DNA of 54,859 bases, taken from Salegentibacter salarius (GTDB taxonomy: Bacteria > Bacteroidota > Bacteroidia > Flavobacteriales > Flavobacteriaceae). This document shows, in pieces, positions 34,444-42,866 of this stretch. The notes beneath the pieces were generated by a model, which worked only from the letters and a program-made list of their open reading frames with translations, had not been told where the DNA came from and ran no database searches. The DNA lies in assembly GCF_900168265.1 (NCBI RefSeq), contig NZ_FVZF01000028.1, positions 1 to 54,859 on the forward strand, written 5' to 3'. Numbering within the stretch: position 1 is the first letter of the stretch; every line of letters starts with the position of its first letter. The translations under genes were made by a program, and so were the position numbers.

Positions 34444-35886
34444 ATGAAAAAAATATTAGTAGCCAATAGGGGAGAGATTGCGCTTCGGGTAATGAAAACC
34501 ATTCAAAAGATGGGAATTAAAACCGTGGCCGTTTTTTCTAAAGCGGATAGGAATGCACCTCACGTAAAATTTGCCGACGAGGCGGTTTGCATAGGAGAAG
34601 CTCCTTCTAACGAATCTTATCTAAAAGGCGATAAAATAATTGAAGTAGCAAAAGAATTAGGCGTAGACGGGATTCATCCCGGTTATGGTTTTTTAAGTGA
34701 AAATGCCGGTTTCGCAGAAAATGTAGAGAAAAATGGCATTACCTGGATTGGCCCAGGTTCTAAGGCTATTAAGATTATGGGAAGCAAACTTGCAGCAAAA
34801 GATGCAGTTAAAGCCTACGATATCCCAATGGTTCCCGGAATAGACGAAGCCATCACCGATCCTGAAAAAGCTAAAAAAATTGCTAAAGAGATCGGTTTTC
34901 CAATTCTAATAAAAGCCTCTGCCGGTGGTGGAGGAAAAGGAATGCGTATTGTTGAAAAAGAAAAAGATCTTGAAGATCAAATGAAGCGCGCTATTAGCGA
35001 GGCTGAATCGGCTTTTGGAGATGGTTCGGTTTTTATTGAGAAATACGTTTCGTCCCCAAGGCATATAGAAATCCAGGTTTTAGCAGATTCTCACGGAAAT
35101 TATTTTCATCTTTTTGAGCGAGAATGTAGCATTCAGCGTAGGCATCAAAAGGTGGTAGAAGAAGCTCCTTCGGTTGTTCTTGATGACAAACTGAGGAAGC
35201 AAATGGGAAAAGCTGCGGTAAAAGTAGCCAAGGCTTGTGATTATGTTGGTGCCGGTACAGTAGAATTTTTATTCGATGAAAATAAGAATTTCTATTTCTT
35301 GGAAATGAATACACGTTTGCAGGTAGAACATCCCGTAACCGAATATATCACCGGGATAGACCTGGTAGAACAACAAATTAAAATTGCCAGGGGTGAAAAA
35401 CTAAAGTTGCTTCAGGAAGATTTAAAGATTAAAGGGCACGCGGTAGAACTTCGGGTTTATGCTGAAGATCCTATGGATAACTTTATGCCAAGTGTTGGAA
35501 AGCTTGAAAAATACACTATTCCTAAAGGAGAAAATATTCGGGTAGACAATGGTTTTGAAGAAGGGATGGAAGTTCCTATTTATTACGACCCGATGTTGGC
35601 GAAGTTAATTACTTACGGGAAAACGCGTGAAGAAGCGATTCAATTAATGATTAAAGCCATAAAGGAATATGAAGTTGAAGGGGTAATGACCACGCTTCCC
35701 TTTGGTAAGTTTGTTTTTGAACACGAAGCCTTTAGAAGCGGAAACTTTGATACACATTTTGTAAAAAAGTATTATTCCGCCGAAAAACTTGAAGATGAAA
35801 TTCAGGAAGAAGCAAAACTTGCCGCCCTGGTAGCCTTAAAAAAATATCTGGAAGACAAACAACAATTGCGTATACCTCAAAACTAA
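34444..35886 (+). CDS. Biotin carboxylase subunit of acyl-CoA carboxylase
   Basis: A 480-residue ATP-grasp enzyme. It starts KKILVANRGEIALRVMKTIQ, has the glycine-rich ATP loop KASAGGGGKGMRIV, and the catalytic segment EMNTRLQVEHPVTE. It carboxylates biotin on the carrier protein encoded just upstream. Pairing with a single-chain PccB-like carboxyltransferase points to propionyl-CoA (or a branched acyl-CoA) carboxylase rather than the four-subunit acetyl-CoA enzyme. Confidence 0.93.
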   Translation: MKKILVANRGEIALRVMKTIQKMGIKTVAVFSKADRNAPHVKFADEAVCIGEAPSNESYLKGDKIIEVAKELGVDGIHPGYGFLSENAGFAENVEKNGITWIGPGSKAIKIMGSKLAAKDAVKAYDIPMVPGIDEAITDPEKAKKIAKEIGFPILIKASAGGGGKGMRIVEKEKDLEDQMKRAISEAESAFGDGSVFIEKYVSSPRHIEIQVLADSHGNYFHLFERECSIQRRHQKVVEEAPSVVLDDKLRKQMGKAAVKVAKACDYVGAGTVEFLFDENKNFYFLEMNTRLQVEHPVTEYITGIDLVEQQIKIARGEKLKLLQEDLKIKGHAVELRVYAEDPMDNFMPSVGKLEKYTIPKGENIRVDNGFEEGMEVPIYYDPMLAKLITYGKTREEAIQLMIKAIKEYEVEGVMTTLPFGKFVFEHEAFRSGNFDTHFVKKYYSAEKLEDEIQEEAKLAALVALKKYLEDKQQLRIPQN

Positions 35887-35939
35887 TGTTCCAATCTTTT
35901 TAAGTTGAAGTAAATTACCTTGAGGCATATCTACGAGGA

Positions 35940-36003
35940 ATTAAATGGAAAAATTTTTGAATTTCGAGGCTTGCCTCGGAGTATTTAAATCTCGATTATC
36001 GAG
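35940..36003. repeat. Dispersed palindromic repeat, copy 2 (inverted)
   Basis: In the opposite orientation to copy 1: AATTTCGAGGC-TTG-CCTCGGAG and then the core CTCGATTATCGAG at 35991-36003. It fills most of the gap inside the carboxylase operon, ending 14 nt before the carboxyltransferase ATG, so it should be transcribed and could fold in the mRNA. Confidence 0.75.
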
Positions 36004-36017
36004 TTAAAAAAATATTG

Positions 36018-37559
36018 ATGAGTCAGAATATAGAAAAGTTACAGGATAAAATTAAGCAGGCGCACCTTGGTGGTGGGGAAAAACGAATAGCTAAACAGCA
36101 CGAAAAAAAGAAACTTACCGCCCGCGAACGTATTGATTATTTATTAGATGAAGGTTCTTTTGAAGAAATCGGAATTCTGGTAACCCATAGAACTACCGGG
36201 TTTGGCATGGAAGATCAGAAATTTTATGGCGATGGTGTGGTAACCGGTTATGGGACCATCAACGGAAAATTGGTTTATATTTTCGCCCAGGATTTTACCG
36301 TATTTGGAGGTTCCTTATCTGAAACCCACGCAGAGAAGATTTGTAAAGTAATGGATCTCGCGGTAAAAGTTGGGGCGCCAATGATTGGTTTAAACGATTC
36401 AGGTGGAGCCCGAATTCAGGAAGGCGTAAAATCGCTTGGTGGTTATGCCGATATCTTCCATAGAAATGTAAAGGCATCTGGGGTAATTCCGCAGATTTCA
36501 GCGATAATGGGTCCTTGTGCCGGTGGAGCTGTTTATTCTCCGGCAATGACAGATTTTACACTTATGGTTCAGGATACCAGTTATATGTTCGTTACCGGGC
36601 CAAATGTGGTGAAAACAGTGACTAACGAGGAAGTAACTTCAGAAGAACTTGGTGGCGCTTCTACCCACGCAACAAAATCAGGAGTAACGCATATCACTTC
36701 TTTCAACGATATCGCCTGCCTGGAAGATATCAAGAAACTGGTGAGTTATATGCCCCAGAACAACAAAAAGGCACCGGAAAAACTTCCGTATAAATTAGGA
36801 GATGAAATAAGGGAAGAGCTTGACAGTATTGTACCCGATAGCTCTACAAAACCTTATGACATGCACGAGGTGATTAAAGGAATAATCGATGAAGATTCAT
36901 TTTTTGAAATTCATAAAGATTATGCCGATAATATTATTGTTGGTTTTGCTCGCTTAGGCGGAAGAAGTATTGGGATCGTTGCCAATCAACCAATGAGTTT
37001 GGCTGGGGTTTTAGATGTGGATTCTTCGAAAAAAGCCGCTCGTTTCACCCGATATTGTGATTGTTTCAATATTCCGTTGTTAGTATTGGTAGATGTGCCA
37101 GGATTTTTACCCGGTACAGACCAGGAGTGGAATGGGATTATTCTAAACGGGGCTAAATTACTTTATGCGCTAAGTGAAGCCACTGTGCCAAAAGTAACCG
37201 TAATTACCCGAAAAGCTTATGGCGGGGCTTACGATGTGATGAATTCCAAGCATATTGGCGCCGATCTTAATTTTGCCTGGCCAACTGCCGAAATTGCGGT
37301 GATGGGAGCCAAAGGTGCCAGTGAAATAATCTTTAGGAAAGAAATTAAAGAAGCCGAAGATAGTGAAGCAAAATTAGCAGAGAAAGAAGCTGAATATGCA
37401 GAAACTTTTGCTAATCCTTTTGAAGCCGCCCAACGCGGATTTATCGATGAAGTGATTATGCCTAAAGAAACCCGTAGAAAATTATTAAAAGGTTTTAGTA
37501 TGTTGGAAAATAAAGAAGTACTGAGACCTGAGCGAAAACATGGAAATATTCCTTTGTAG
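36018..37559 (+). CDS. Acyl-CoA carboxylase carboxyltransferase (PccB-like)
   Basis: A 513-residue carboxyltransferase of the propionyl/methylmalonyl-CoA family with two crotonase-like halves. Motifs include [49 protein letters not shown] in the first half and [15 protein letters not shown] with [11 protein letters not shown] in the second. It transfers carboxyl from biotin to an acyl-CoA; propionyl-CoA is most likely, giving methylmalonyl-CoA. ATG 36018 is chosen over the TTG just before it. Confidence 0.92.
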   Translation: MSQNIEKLQDKIKQAHLGGGEKRIAKQHEKKKLTARERIDYLLDEGSFEEIGILVTHRTTGFGMEDQKFYGDGVVTGYGTINGKLVYIFAQDFTVFGGSLSETHAEKICKVMDLAVKVGAPMIGLNDSGGARIQEGVKSLGGYADIFHRNVKASGVIPQISAIMGPCAGGAVYSPAMTDFTLMVQDTSYMFVTGPNVVKTVTNEEVTSEELGGASTHATKSGVTHITSFNDIACLEDIKKLVSYMPQNNKKAPEKLPYKLGDEIREELDSIVPDSSTKPYDMHEVIKGIIDEDSFFEIHKDYADNIIVGFARLGGRSIGIVANQPMSLAGVLDVDSSKKAARFTRYCDCFNIPLLVLVDVPGFLPGTDQEWNGIILNGAKLLYALSEATVPKVTVITRKAYGGAYDVMNSKHIGADLNFAWPTAEIAVMGAKGASEIIFRKEIKEAEDSEAKLAEKEAEYAETFANPFEAAQRGFIDEVIMPKETRRKLLKGFSMLENKEVLRPERKHGNIPL

Positions 37560-37607
37560 AATATCTTGTTTTTAATCATATTTAACATACTAAACCTAAA
37601 AAAATTA

Positions 37608-37754
37608 ATGAGCGTGTCTGAAACTACTGCATCAAATATAAAATTCGAAAGAAAAAAGTTAGAACTGGAATTTGAAATTTCCAGAAAGATTCGTGAAGAT
37701 GGCATTTTACTGAACCAGGTTTACGATGAAACTATACTACCGGAATGGGAGTAA
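37608..37754 (+). CDS. Small conserved-looking protein, 48 aa
   Basis: A 48-residue hydrophilic, charged protein (MSVSETTASNIKFERKKLEL... ending ETILPEWE). Its stop overlaps the ATG of the dehydrogenase at 37745 by 10 nt, and the start has a purine-rich lead (AAAAAAATTA), so it looks like a real, translationally coupled small gene. No family is recognised. A predicted helix covers most of its length. Confidence 0.5.
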   Translation: MSVSETTASNIKFERKKLELEFEISRKIREDGILLNQVYDETILPEWE

Positions 37755-38647
37755 AATTTAATAAGATTGTATGTGTAGATCATACTAAATTAGAAGACTG
37801 GGCTATTGAAGAACTCCAGCAGTACAGTGAAGCTGAGGTTGAGGTTTTTAAAGACAGTCCAGATTCAGAAAAGGAACTTTTAGAACGAATAGGAGAGGCG
37901 GAAGCTATAATTGTTTCCTGGAAAACCCAGATTCCAAGAAGTGTTATTGAAAAATGTAGTCATCTTAAATACATCGGGATGGCTTGCAGCCTTTACGACG
38001 ATGAATCGGCAAATGTGGCCGTAGATTTTGCAAGTGAGAAAGGAATTAGCGTTAAAGGTATTTTTGACTATGGTGATCCCGGAGTGATAGAATTTATAAT
38101 TTCAGAATTAATTCAATTGCTCCACGGTTTTGGTGAAAACCAGTGGCGAAAAATGCCGGTAGAACTCACCGATAAAAAGATTGGAATTATAGGTTTGGGA
38201 ACTACTGGTCAACTGTTAGCAGAAGCGCTATTGCCACTTGGGGCGGATGTTTATTATTTTAGCAGAAGTAGAAAGAAAGATTTTGAGGCAAAAGGACTTC
38301 AATATTTGCCACTAAACGAATTACTGAAAACTTCAGAAATCATCTCACTTCACCTGCCAAAGAACACTAAATTGCTGGAAGAACAGGAATTTGAAAGCTT
38401 GGGTTCAGGAAAAATTTTGATCAACACCTCCTTAGGGCTTGCTTTTGAGGAAAAAGCTTTTGTAAACTGGATAAAAGCCGAAGGTAACTTTGCGATTTTT
38501 GATGGCGATGGTGGAGCTTCACTTTCCGAGAATACAAAAAGGTTAAATCGAGTTATTTCTCATGAGAAAAGTGCAGGCTGGAGCGCCGAAACCCAACGAA
38601 GACTATCAGAAAAAGTGTTCGAGAATTTAAAAGCTTATTGCAATTAG
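37745..38647 (+). CDS. D-isomer-specific 2-hydroxyacid dehydrogenase family protein
   Basis: A 300-residue NAD-dependent dehydrogenase. The substrate domain starts KFNKIVCVDHTKLEDWAIEE. The Rossmann NAD-binding motif GIIGLGTTGQLLAEAL is near residue 143, and ISLHLPKNTKLLEEQEFESL with ILINTSLGLAFEEKAF is as in this family. It overlaps the 48-aa gene by 10 nt. The substrate is not clear; the usual catalytic His segment is weakly conserved, so activity is uncertain. Confidence 0.8.
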   Translation: MGVKFNKIVCVDHTKLEDWAIEELQQYSEAEVEVFKDSPDSEKELLERIGEAEAIIVSWKTQIPRSVIEKCSHLKYIGMACSLYDDESANVAVDFASEKGISVKGIFDYGDPGVIEFIISELIQLLHGFGENQWRKMPVELTDKKIGIIGLGTTGQLLAEALLPLGADVYYFSRSRKKDFEAKGLQYLPLNELLKTSEIISLHLPKNTKLLEEQEFESLGSGKILINTSLGLAFEEKAFVNWIKAEGNFAIFDGDGGASLSENTKRLNRVISHEKSAGWSAETQRRLSEKVFENLKAYCN

Positions 38648-38676
38648 TTAGAAAAAATCTTTATTTATATTGTTTG

Positions 38677-38702
38677 AAACCCTGAATTTATTTTCAGGGT
38701 TT
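38677..38702 (+). terminator. Terminator after the hydroxyacid dehydrogenase gene
   Basis: AAACCCTGAA at 38677-38686 pairs perfectly with TTCAGGGTTT at 38693-38702, followed by TTATTATT. It insulates the next promoter, operator C. Confidence 0.7.
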
Positions 38703-38721
38703 ATTATTATAGTTTCAGGCT

Positions 38722-38765
38722 GTAACAATTGTTACTGTCTTACTGGAAAAATTCTAGTTAATTTG
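38722..38765 (+). promoter_or_regulatory. Operator C and promoter of the YeeE/YedE pair
   Basis: The perfect palindrome GTAAC-AATT-GTTAC at 38722-38735 is followed by TG. The -7-like box TTAATTTG at 38758-38765 is followed by CAC. The distance from palindrome end to last G is again exactly 30 nt. The start codon of the first YeeE gene is 22 nt further on. Confidence 0.75.
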
Positions 38766-38787
38766 CACTTCGAAAAAAATAAGAACT

Positions 38788-39345
38788 ATGGAATGGATTT
38801 TTGAGCCGTGGCCCTGGTATGTATCGGGCCCGCTAATAGCTTTAATAATGTTTTTACTCATCTTTATCGGTAAAGGTTTTGGAATGTCTTCCAACCTAAG
38901 AACGATGTGTACGCTTTGTGGTGCAGATTCTAAAGCCGATTTTTTTGATTTTGACTGGAAATCACAACGCTGGAATCTTATTGTTGTAACCGGCGCTATT
39001 ATTGGCGGATTTATAGGAGCAAACTTCTTAAGTAACGATCTATCGGTAGCTATTAATCCTGATACGATTAATACCCTCGAAGAACTGGGCTTTAGCAGTG
39101 CGGGAGAAGCTTATCTTCCTACCGAACTTTATAGCTGGGAAGCCGTAGGCGGGATTAAAGCATTAATTATTCTATTAGTTGGCGGAATCTTAATTGGTTT
39201 TGGAGCGCGTTATGCCGGAGGTTGTACTTCAGGACACGCAATTTCAGGACTAAGTAATTTGCAATTACCCTCTTTAATAGCTGTAGTAGGCTTTTTTATT
39301 GGTGGTTTGGTAATGGTGCATTTATTATTTCCGTTAATATTTTAA
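38788..39345 (+). CDS. YeeE/YedE-family sulfur-compound permease, first half
   Basis: A 185-residue membrane protein of the YeeE/YedE (TsuA-like) family, which imports thiosulfate or sulfane sulfur. The key motif with the conserved Cys is ARYAGGCTSGHAISGLS near residue 145. A second MCTLCG pair of cysteines lies near residues 40-45 after the first helix. It is followed after 9 nt by a second YeeE-type protein. The two together make one permease of the usual bipartite form in Bacteroidota. Confidence 0.9.
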   Translation: MEWIFEPWPWYVSGPLIALIMFLLIFIGKGFGMSSNLRTMCTLCGADSKADFFDFDWKSQRWNLIVVTGAIIGGFIGANFLSNDLSVAINPDTINTLEELGFSSAGEAYLPTELYSWEAVGGIKALIILLVGGILIGFGARYAGGCTSGHAISGLSNLQLPSLIAVVGFFIGGLVMVHLLFPLIF

Positions 39346-39354
39346 ATTGAAATT

Positions 39355-39768
39355 ATGAGAAGTATAGGATATTTATTGATAGGTATATTTTTTGGAATCG
39401 TAATGTTTAAATCTGAAGCTGCTTCCTGGTTTAGGATCTATGAGATGTTCCAGTTCCAGTCATTTCATATGTATGGAATTATTGGTTCAGCCCTGGTTTT
39501 AGGAGTTATAGGCGTTCAAATTATAAAACGGAAAAACCTGAAATCTTTTTTCGGGCAGCGAATAACATTTATTCCGAAGGAAAAAAGTTTTAGCCGTTAT
39601 ATGTATGGTGGGATTATCTTTGGATTAGGTTGGGCGCTTGCAGGAGCCTGTCCGGGACCTATTTTTACTTTAATTGGCGCAGGATTTATGCCAATATTAA
39701 TTGTATTTGCAGGATCACTTTTAGGTACTTTTTTGTACGGATTGCTTCGGAAGAAACTTCCGCATTAA
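39355..39768 (+). CDS. YeeE/YedE-family (DUF6691) permease, second half
   Basis: A 137-residue membrane protein with four helices and the counterpart motif FGLGWALAGACPGPIFTLIG near residue 95, again with a central Cys. It completes the YeeE/YedE permease with the 38788 gene; both are under operator C. In E. coli-type homologs the two Cys-containing half-motifs form the thiosulfate path. Placement here suggests import of thiosulfate or transfer of sulfane sulfur. Confidence 0.88.
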   Translation: MRSIGYLLIGIFFGIVMFKSEAASWFRIYEMFQFQSFHMYGIIGSALVLGVIGVQIIKRKNLKSFFGQRITFIPKEKSFSRYMYGGIIFGLGWALAGACPGPIFTLIGAGFMPILIVFAGSLLGTFLYGLLRKKLPH

Positions 39769-39794
39769 TTTTAGCATAATTCAGAAGTAGAAAT

Positions 39795-40424
39795 CTAATT
39801 TTTACTTTCCGAAGAAATATAGAAATAGGGGAGTGAGATATGATATTTTACTACAACTAGCCTAATTGATATCACAATTAGCGAGGTGGTAAGGTAAATA
39901 ATATCCTGGTTAACACCCAGATCGTGCATAATTACAAAAACGAGTCCGCCAAAAATACAAGCAGTTGCGTAGATTTCCTTTCTAAAGATAACGGGAATTT
40001 CATTACAAAGGATATCACGTATGGCTCCTCCAAAAGTACCGGTCATCGCACCTAGGGCTATGCAAATTATGGGATCGAGATCGTTTCTAATTCCTATTTC
40101 AACGCCGGTTATAGTGAAAATTCCCAAACCAATGGTATCAAAGAGGAAGAGGGATTTTTTAAGGTAATTAATTTTATTTCTAAAAACGATGGCAAGAATA
40201 GTCACGACACCAATTAGGTAAATATATATGGTATTTTCCATCCATGTAACAGGCGTGTTGCCAATTAAAGTATCCCGTAATGTACCGCCACCAATGGCAG
40301 TTACAAAACCAATAATAAAGATACCGAAGAGATCAAGACGGCGGTCCATAGCCGCCAATGCACCGGAGATAGCAAAGGCGATGGTTCCTAAAATATCAAG
40401 TATATTGAATAAAGTAAGTTCCAT
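39795..40424 (-). CDS. UPF0126/TRIC-like membrane channel protein
   Basis: A 209-residue integral membrane protein with two repeats of the UPF0126 (prokaryotic TRIC) domain: DILGTIAFAISGALAAMDRR ... GGGTLRD, and LFDTIGLGIFTITGVEIG ... GGAIRDI. Members form trimeric cation channels. It is monocistronic and convergent with the YeeE/YedE pair. Confidence 0.87.
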   Translation of the reverse strand: MELTLFNILDILGTIAFAISGALAAMDRRLDLFGIFIIGFVTAIGGGTLRDTLIGNTPVTWMENTIYIYLIGVVTILAIVFRNKINYLKKSLFLFDTIGLGIFTITGVEIGIRNDLDPIICIALGAMTGTFGGAIRDILCNEIPVIFRKEIYATACIFGGLVFVIMHDLGVNQDIIYLTTSLIVISIRLVVVKYHISLPYFYISSESKN

Positions 40425-40427
40425 TTA

Positions 40428-40490
40428 CTCGATAATCGAGATTTTAAAATTTTTGGGGACTCCCCGAAATAAAAAATTTATCCTGAAAAT
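40428..40490. repeat. Dispersed palindromic repeat, copy 3
   Basis: The core CTCGATAATCGAG at 40428-40440 is followed by ATTTTAAAATTTTTGGGGAC and CCCCGAAATAAAAAATTT. It sits directly upstream of the TRIC-like gene (start 40424) and would lie in its promoter or 5' leader. Confidence 0.72.
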
Positions 40491-40672
40491 CTAAGGGTTT
40501 CACGATAGAGAATTTTAAGACAAAGGTATAGTTAATTATGAGAAGCCGGTAATTTTTATTTTAGGAATGAAGGCTATACCCTGGAATTATTACTAAATAG
40601 TAAATCTTAATAAGATTCATGTAAGTTTATAACGAAAGTTACTACTTTTGTAAGACAGAAAAACAAGATAAA

Positions 40673-41665
40673 ATGAGTGATAAAATAGAAAGAATAAAAA
40701 CTTTAATCATAGGTTCTGGTCCTGCGGGATATACCGCGGCAATTTATGCATCCAGAGCCGATCTTAAACCTGTAATGTATACCGGGCTTGAGCCGGGCGG
40801 GCAATTAACCACAACTACCGAGGTTGATAACTTTCCAGGTTATGCTGATGGTGTTGACGGGCCAAAAATGATGATGGACTTGCAAAAGCAAGCTGAACGT
40901 TTTGGAACCGAAGTACGTATGGGAATGGTGACCGAAGTTGAATTTAGCGATAAAGCAGGTGGAATCCATAAGGCTTGTGTAGATAATTCTAAATGGGTTG
41001 AAGCGGAAACTATTATTATTTCTACTGGCGCTACAGCAAAATATCTTGGTTTACCTAGTGAGCAACGTTTACGTGGCGGGGGAGTTTCAGCTTGTGCCGT
41101 TTGTGACGGATTTTTCTATAAAGGTCAGGATGTTGCCATAGTTGGTGGTGGAGATACGGCTGCTGAAGAAGCAACATATTTGGCTAATATTTGTAATAAA
41201 GTAACTATGTTGGTTCGTGGTGACCAGATGCGTGCTTCTAAAGCTATGCAGCACCGCGTAACAAGTACTAAAAATATAGATCTTCGGTATAATACAGAAG
41301 TAGATGAAGTAATTGGCGAACAAGTGGTAGAAGGCCTTAGAATGCTGAATAAGGAAACTGGTGAAAAAGAGCAAATCGATATTACCGGATTATTTATAGC
41401 GATTGGTCACAAACCAAATACCGATATCTTCAAAGATAAATTAACGATGGACGATACCGGATATTTAATTACCGAAGGTAAATCTACTAAAACCAATATC
41501 CCGGGAGTTTTTGCTTCTGGAGATGTACAGGATAAGATTTATCGCCAGGCAGTAACTGCAGCAGGAACCGGTTGTATGGCCGCTTTAGATGCTGAGCGTT
41601 ATTTGGCCGTAGTTGAAAGTGAAGAAGGAGAAGAAGTGAAAACTACAAAGAAGGTAGAAGCTTAA
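40673..41665 (+). CDS. trxB: Thioredoxin-disulfide reductase
   Basis: A 330-residue FAD/NADPH enzyme. The FAD loop GSGPAGYTAAIYASRA is near residue 14, the redox-active CAVC is at 141-144, the NADPH motif GGGDTAAEEA follows, and the C-terminal FAD segment is GVFASGDVQDKIYRQAVTAA. It reduces thioredoxin in the cytoplasm. The promoter has a perfect -7 box TACTTTTG at 40643-40650. Overlapping it is ATAAC-GAAA-GTTAC (40629-40642), a weak relative of the sulfur operators. Confidence 0.96.
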   Translation: MSDKIERIKTLIIGSGPAGYTAAIYASRADLKPVMYTGLEPGGQLTTTTEVDNFPGYADGVDGPKMMMDLQKQAERFGTEVRMGMVTEVEFSDKAGGIHKACVDNSKWVEAETIIISTGATAKYLGLPSEQRLRGGGVSACAVCDGFFYKGQDVAIVGGGDTAAEEATYLANICNKVTMLVRGDQMRASKAMQHRVTSTKNIDLRYNTEVDEVIGEQVVEGLRMLNKETGEKEQIDITGLFIAIGHKPNTDIFKDKLTMDDTGYLITEGKSTKTNIPGVFASGDVQDKIYRQAVTAAGTGCMAALDAERYLAVVESEEGEEVKTTKKVEA

Positions 41666-41685
41666 TTTCTAAGACTTTATATAAA

Positions 41686-41720
41686 AAAACCTCACAGGTC
41701 TTTTAGATTTGTGAGGTTTT
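41686..41720 (+). terminator. Terminator after trxB
   Basis: AAAACCTCACA at 41686-41696 pairs with TGTGAGGTTTT at 41710-41720, followed by TTGTTTTT. It lies 20 nt after the trxB stop. The stem core matches the terminator at 23491. Confidence 0.85.
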
Positions 41721-41821
41721 TTGTTTTTGGTTGAAATTTATGGTCAGCCTTGTTTCAGAGCCTGCTCCGATTTCTATCGGAGGTCTAAGACGAGCTAAAT
41801 ATGAATTGCAGAGCTATGAAT

Positions 41822-42790
41822 TTAATATTCCAAACCAATTTGATCTCTAACTTTGTCCAGTAACTCAATTAACTGCAAACTTTTTTCGAAGGTCATTTGG
41901 GTGCTTTCGGTTTTACCTTCCAGCAGCATTTTTTGAACGTGTTCAGCTTCAAAATTATATCCGTTGGAATTCACTTTAAACTCTTTGGTTTTTTCACCTT
42001 CCGGAGTTTGAATACTTACGCTGGTAGGTTCATGAAACCTGGTGTTTAGTGTAATTGTAGCTTTTTCAAACTGAATAATAGCCGCAGTAGGGGTTTGCTT
42101 TATAATAGAACTTCCCAGCTCAGCTTCAACACCGTTTTTATATTCAAAAACCATATCACATTCGGTATCGATACCGGTTTCACTAAACTTAGCACTTGCC
42201 TGAATATTTTCAGGAGTTCCCAGGGCACTCATCGCCATGAAAATAGGATAGATTCCAATATCTAGCAAACTGCCGCCACCCAGGTTCTTGTTGTAAAGTC
42301 GCTTATCCAGATCTACCGGCGCCGGAAAGCCAAAATCGGCTTTCAGGTTTTTGATCTTACCATATTTCTCTGACTCTATTAGGTCAAGTACGAAATTAAA
42401 ATGCGGAAGAAATTTTGTCCACATCGCCTCCATAATAAACACTTTTTCTTTTTTGGCCTTGGCGATCATTTCTTCAACTTGTTTCTTATTAATCGCGAAA
42501 GGTTTTTCGCATAAAACCGCCTTTTTATGATCTAAACAGAGTAAGGTTTGTTGATGATGAAAAACGTGTGGTGTGGCGATATACACGACATCTAATTCAT
42601 CATCTTTTAACATCGCTTCGTAGCTGGAAAACGATTTTGTGGCGCTATATTCTTTGACAAAATCCACTGCTTTAGATTTAGATCGGCTTGCTACAGCATA
42701 TAGTTCTGCTCCTTCCACATCTTTTAATCCAGTTGCGAATTTTCCGGCTATTTTACCAAGGCCAAGAATGCCCCATTTTATTGTTTTCAT
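41822..42790 (-). CDS. Gfo/Idh/MocA-family oxidoreductase
   Basis: A 322-residue NAD(P)-dependent dehydrogenase. The N-terminal Rossmann motif is GILGLGKIAGKFATGL, the family EKP motif appears in CEKPFAIN, and GGGSLLDIGIYPIFMAM is typical of the C-terminal domain of glucose-fructose oxidoreductase and dihydrodiol dehydrogenase relatives. The substrate is probably a sugar or polyol. Transcribed in the same direction as the symporter ahead of it, but with its own 76-nt spacer. Confidence 0.9.
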   Translation of the reverse strand: MKTIKWGILGLGKIAGKFATGLKDVEGAELYAVASRSKSKAVDFVKEYSATKSFSSYEAMLKDDELDVVYIATPHVFHHQQTLLCLDHKKAVLCEKPFAINKKQVEEMIAKAKKEKVFIMEAMWTKFLPHFNFVLDLIESEKYGKIKNLKADFGFPAPVDLDKRLYNKNLGGGSLLDIGIYPIFMAMSALGTPENIQASAKFSETGIDTECDMVFEYKNGVEAELGSSIIKQTPTAAIIQFEKATITLNTRFHEPTSVSIQTPEGEKTKEFKVNSNGYNFEAEHVQKMLLEGKTESTQMTFEKSLQLIELLDKVRDQIGLEY

Positions 42791-42866
42791 CTCAAATAGA
42801 TTTTATTCCCGAGTTATAGATATTGGTTCTTATTGATCTAACAATTTACGAAATAACCATTATTGG

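Noticed and set aside
37229-37705. Long antisense frame of 158 codons opposite the carboxyltransferase
   Set aside because: It lies inside a well-conserved gene on the other strand, has no recognisable domain and low-complexity Ser/Phe/Leu content typical of shadow frames.
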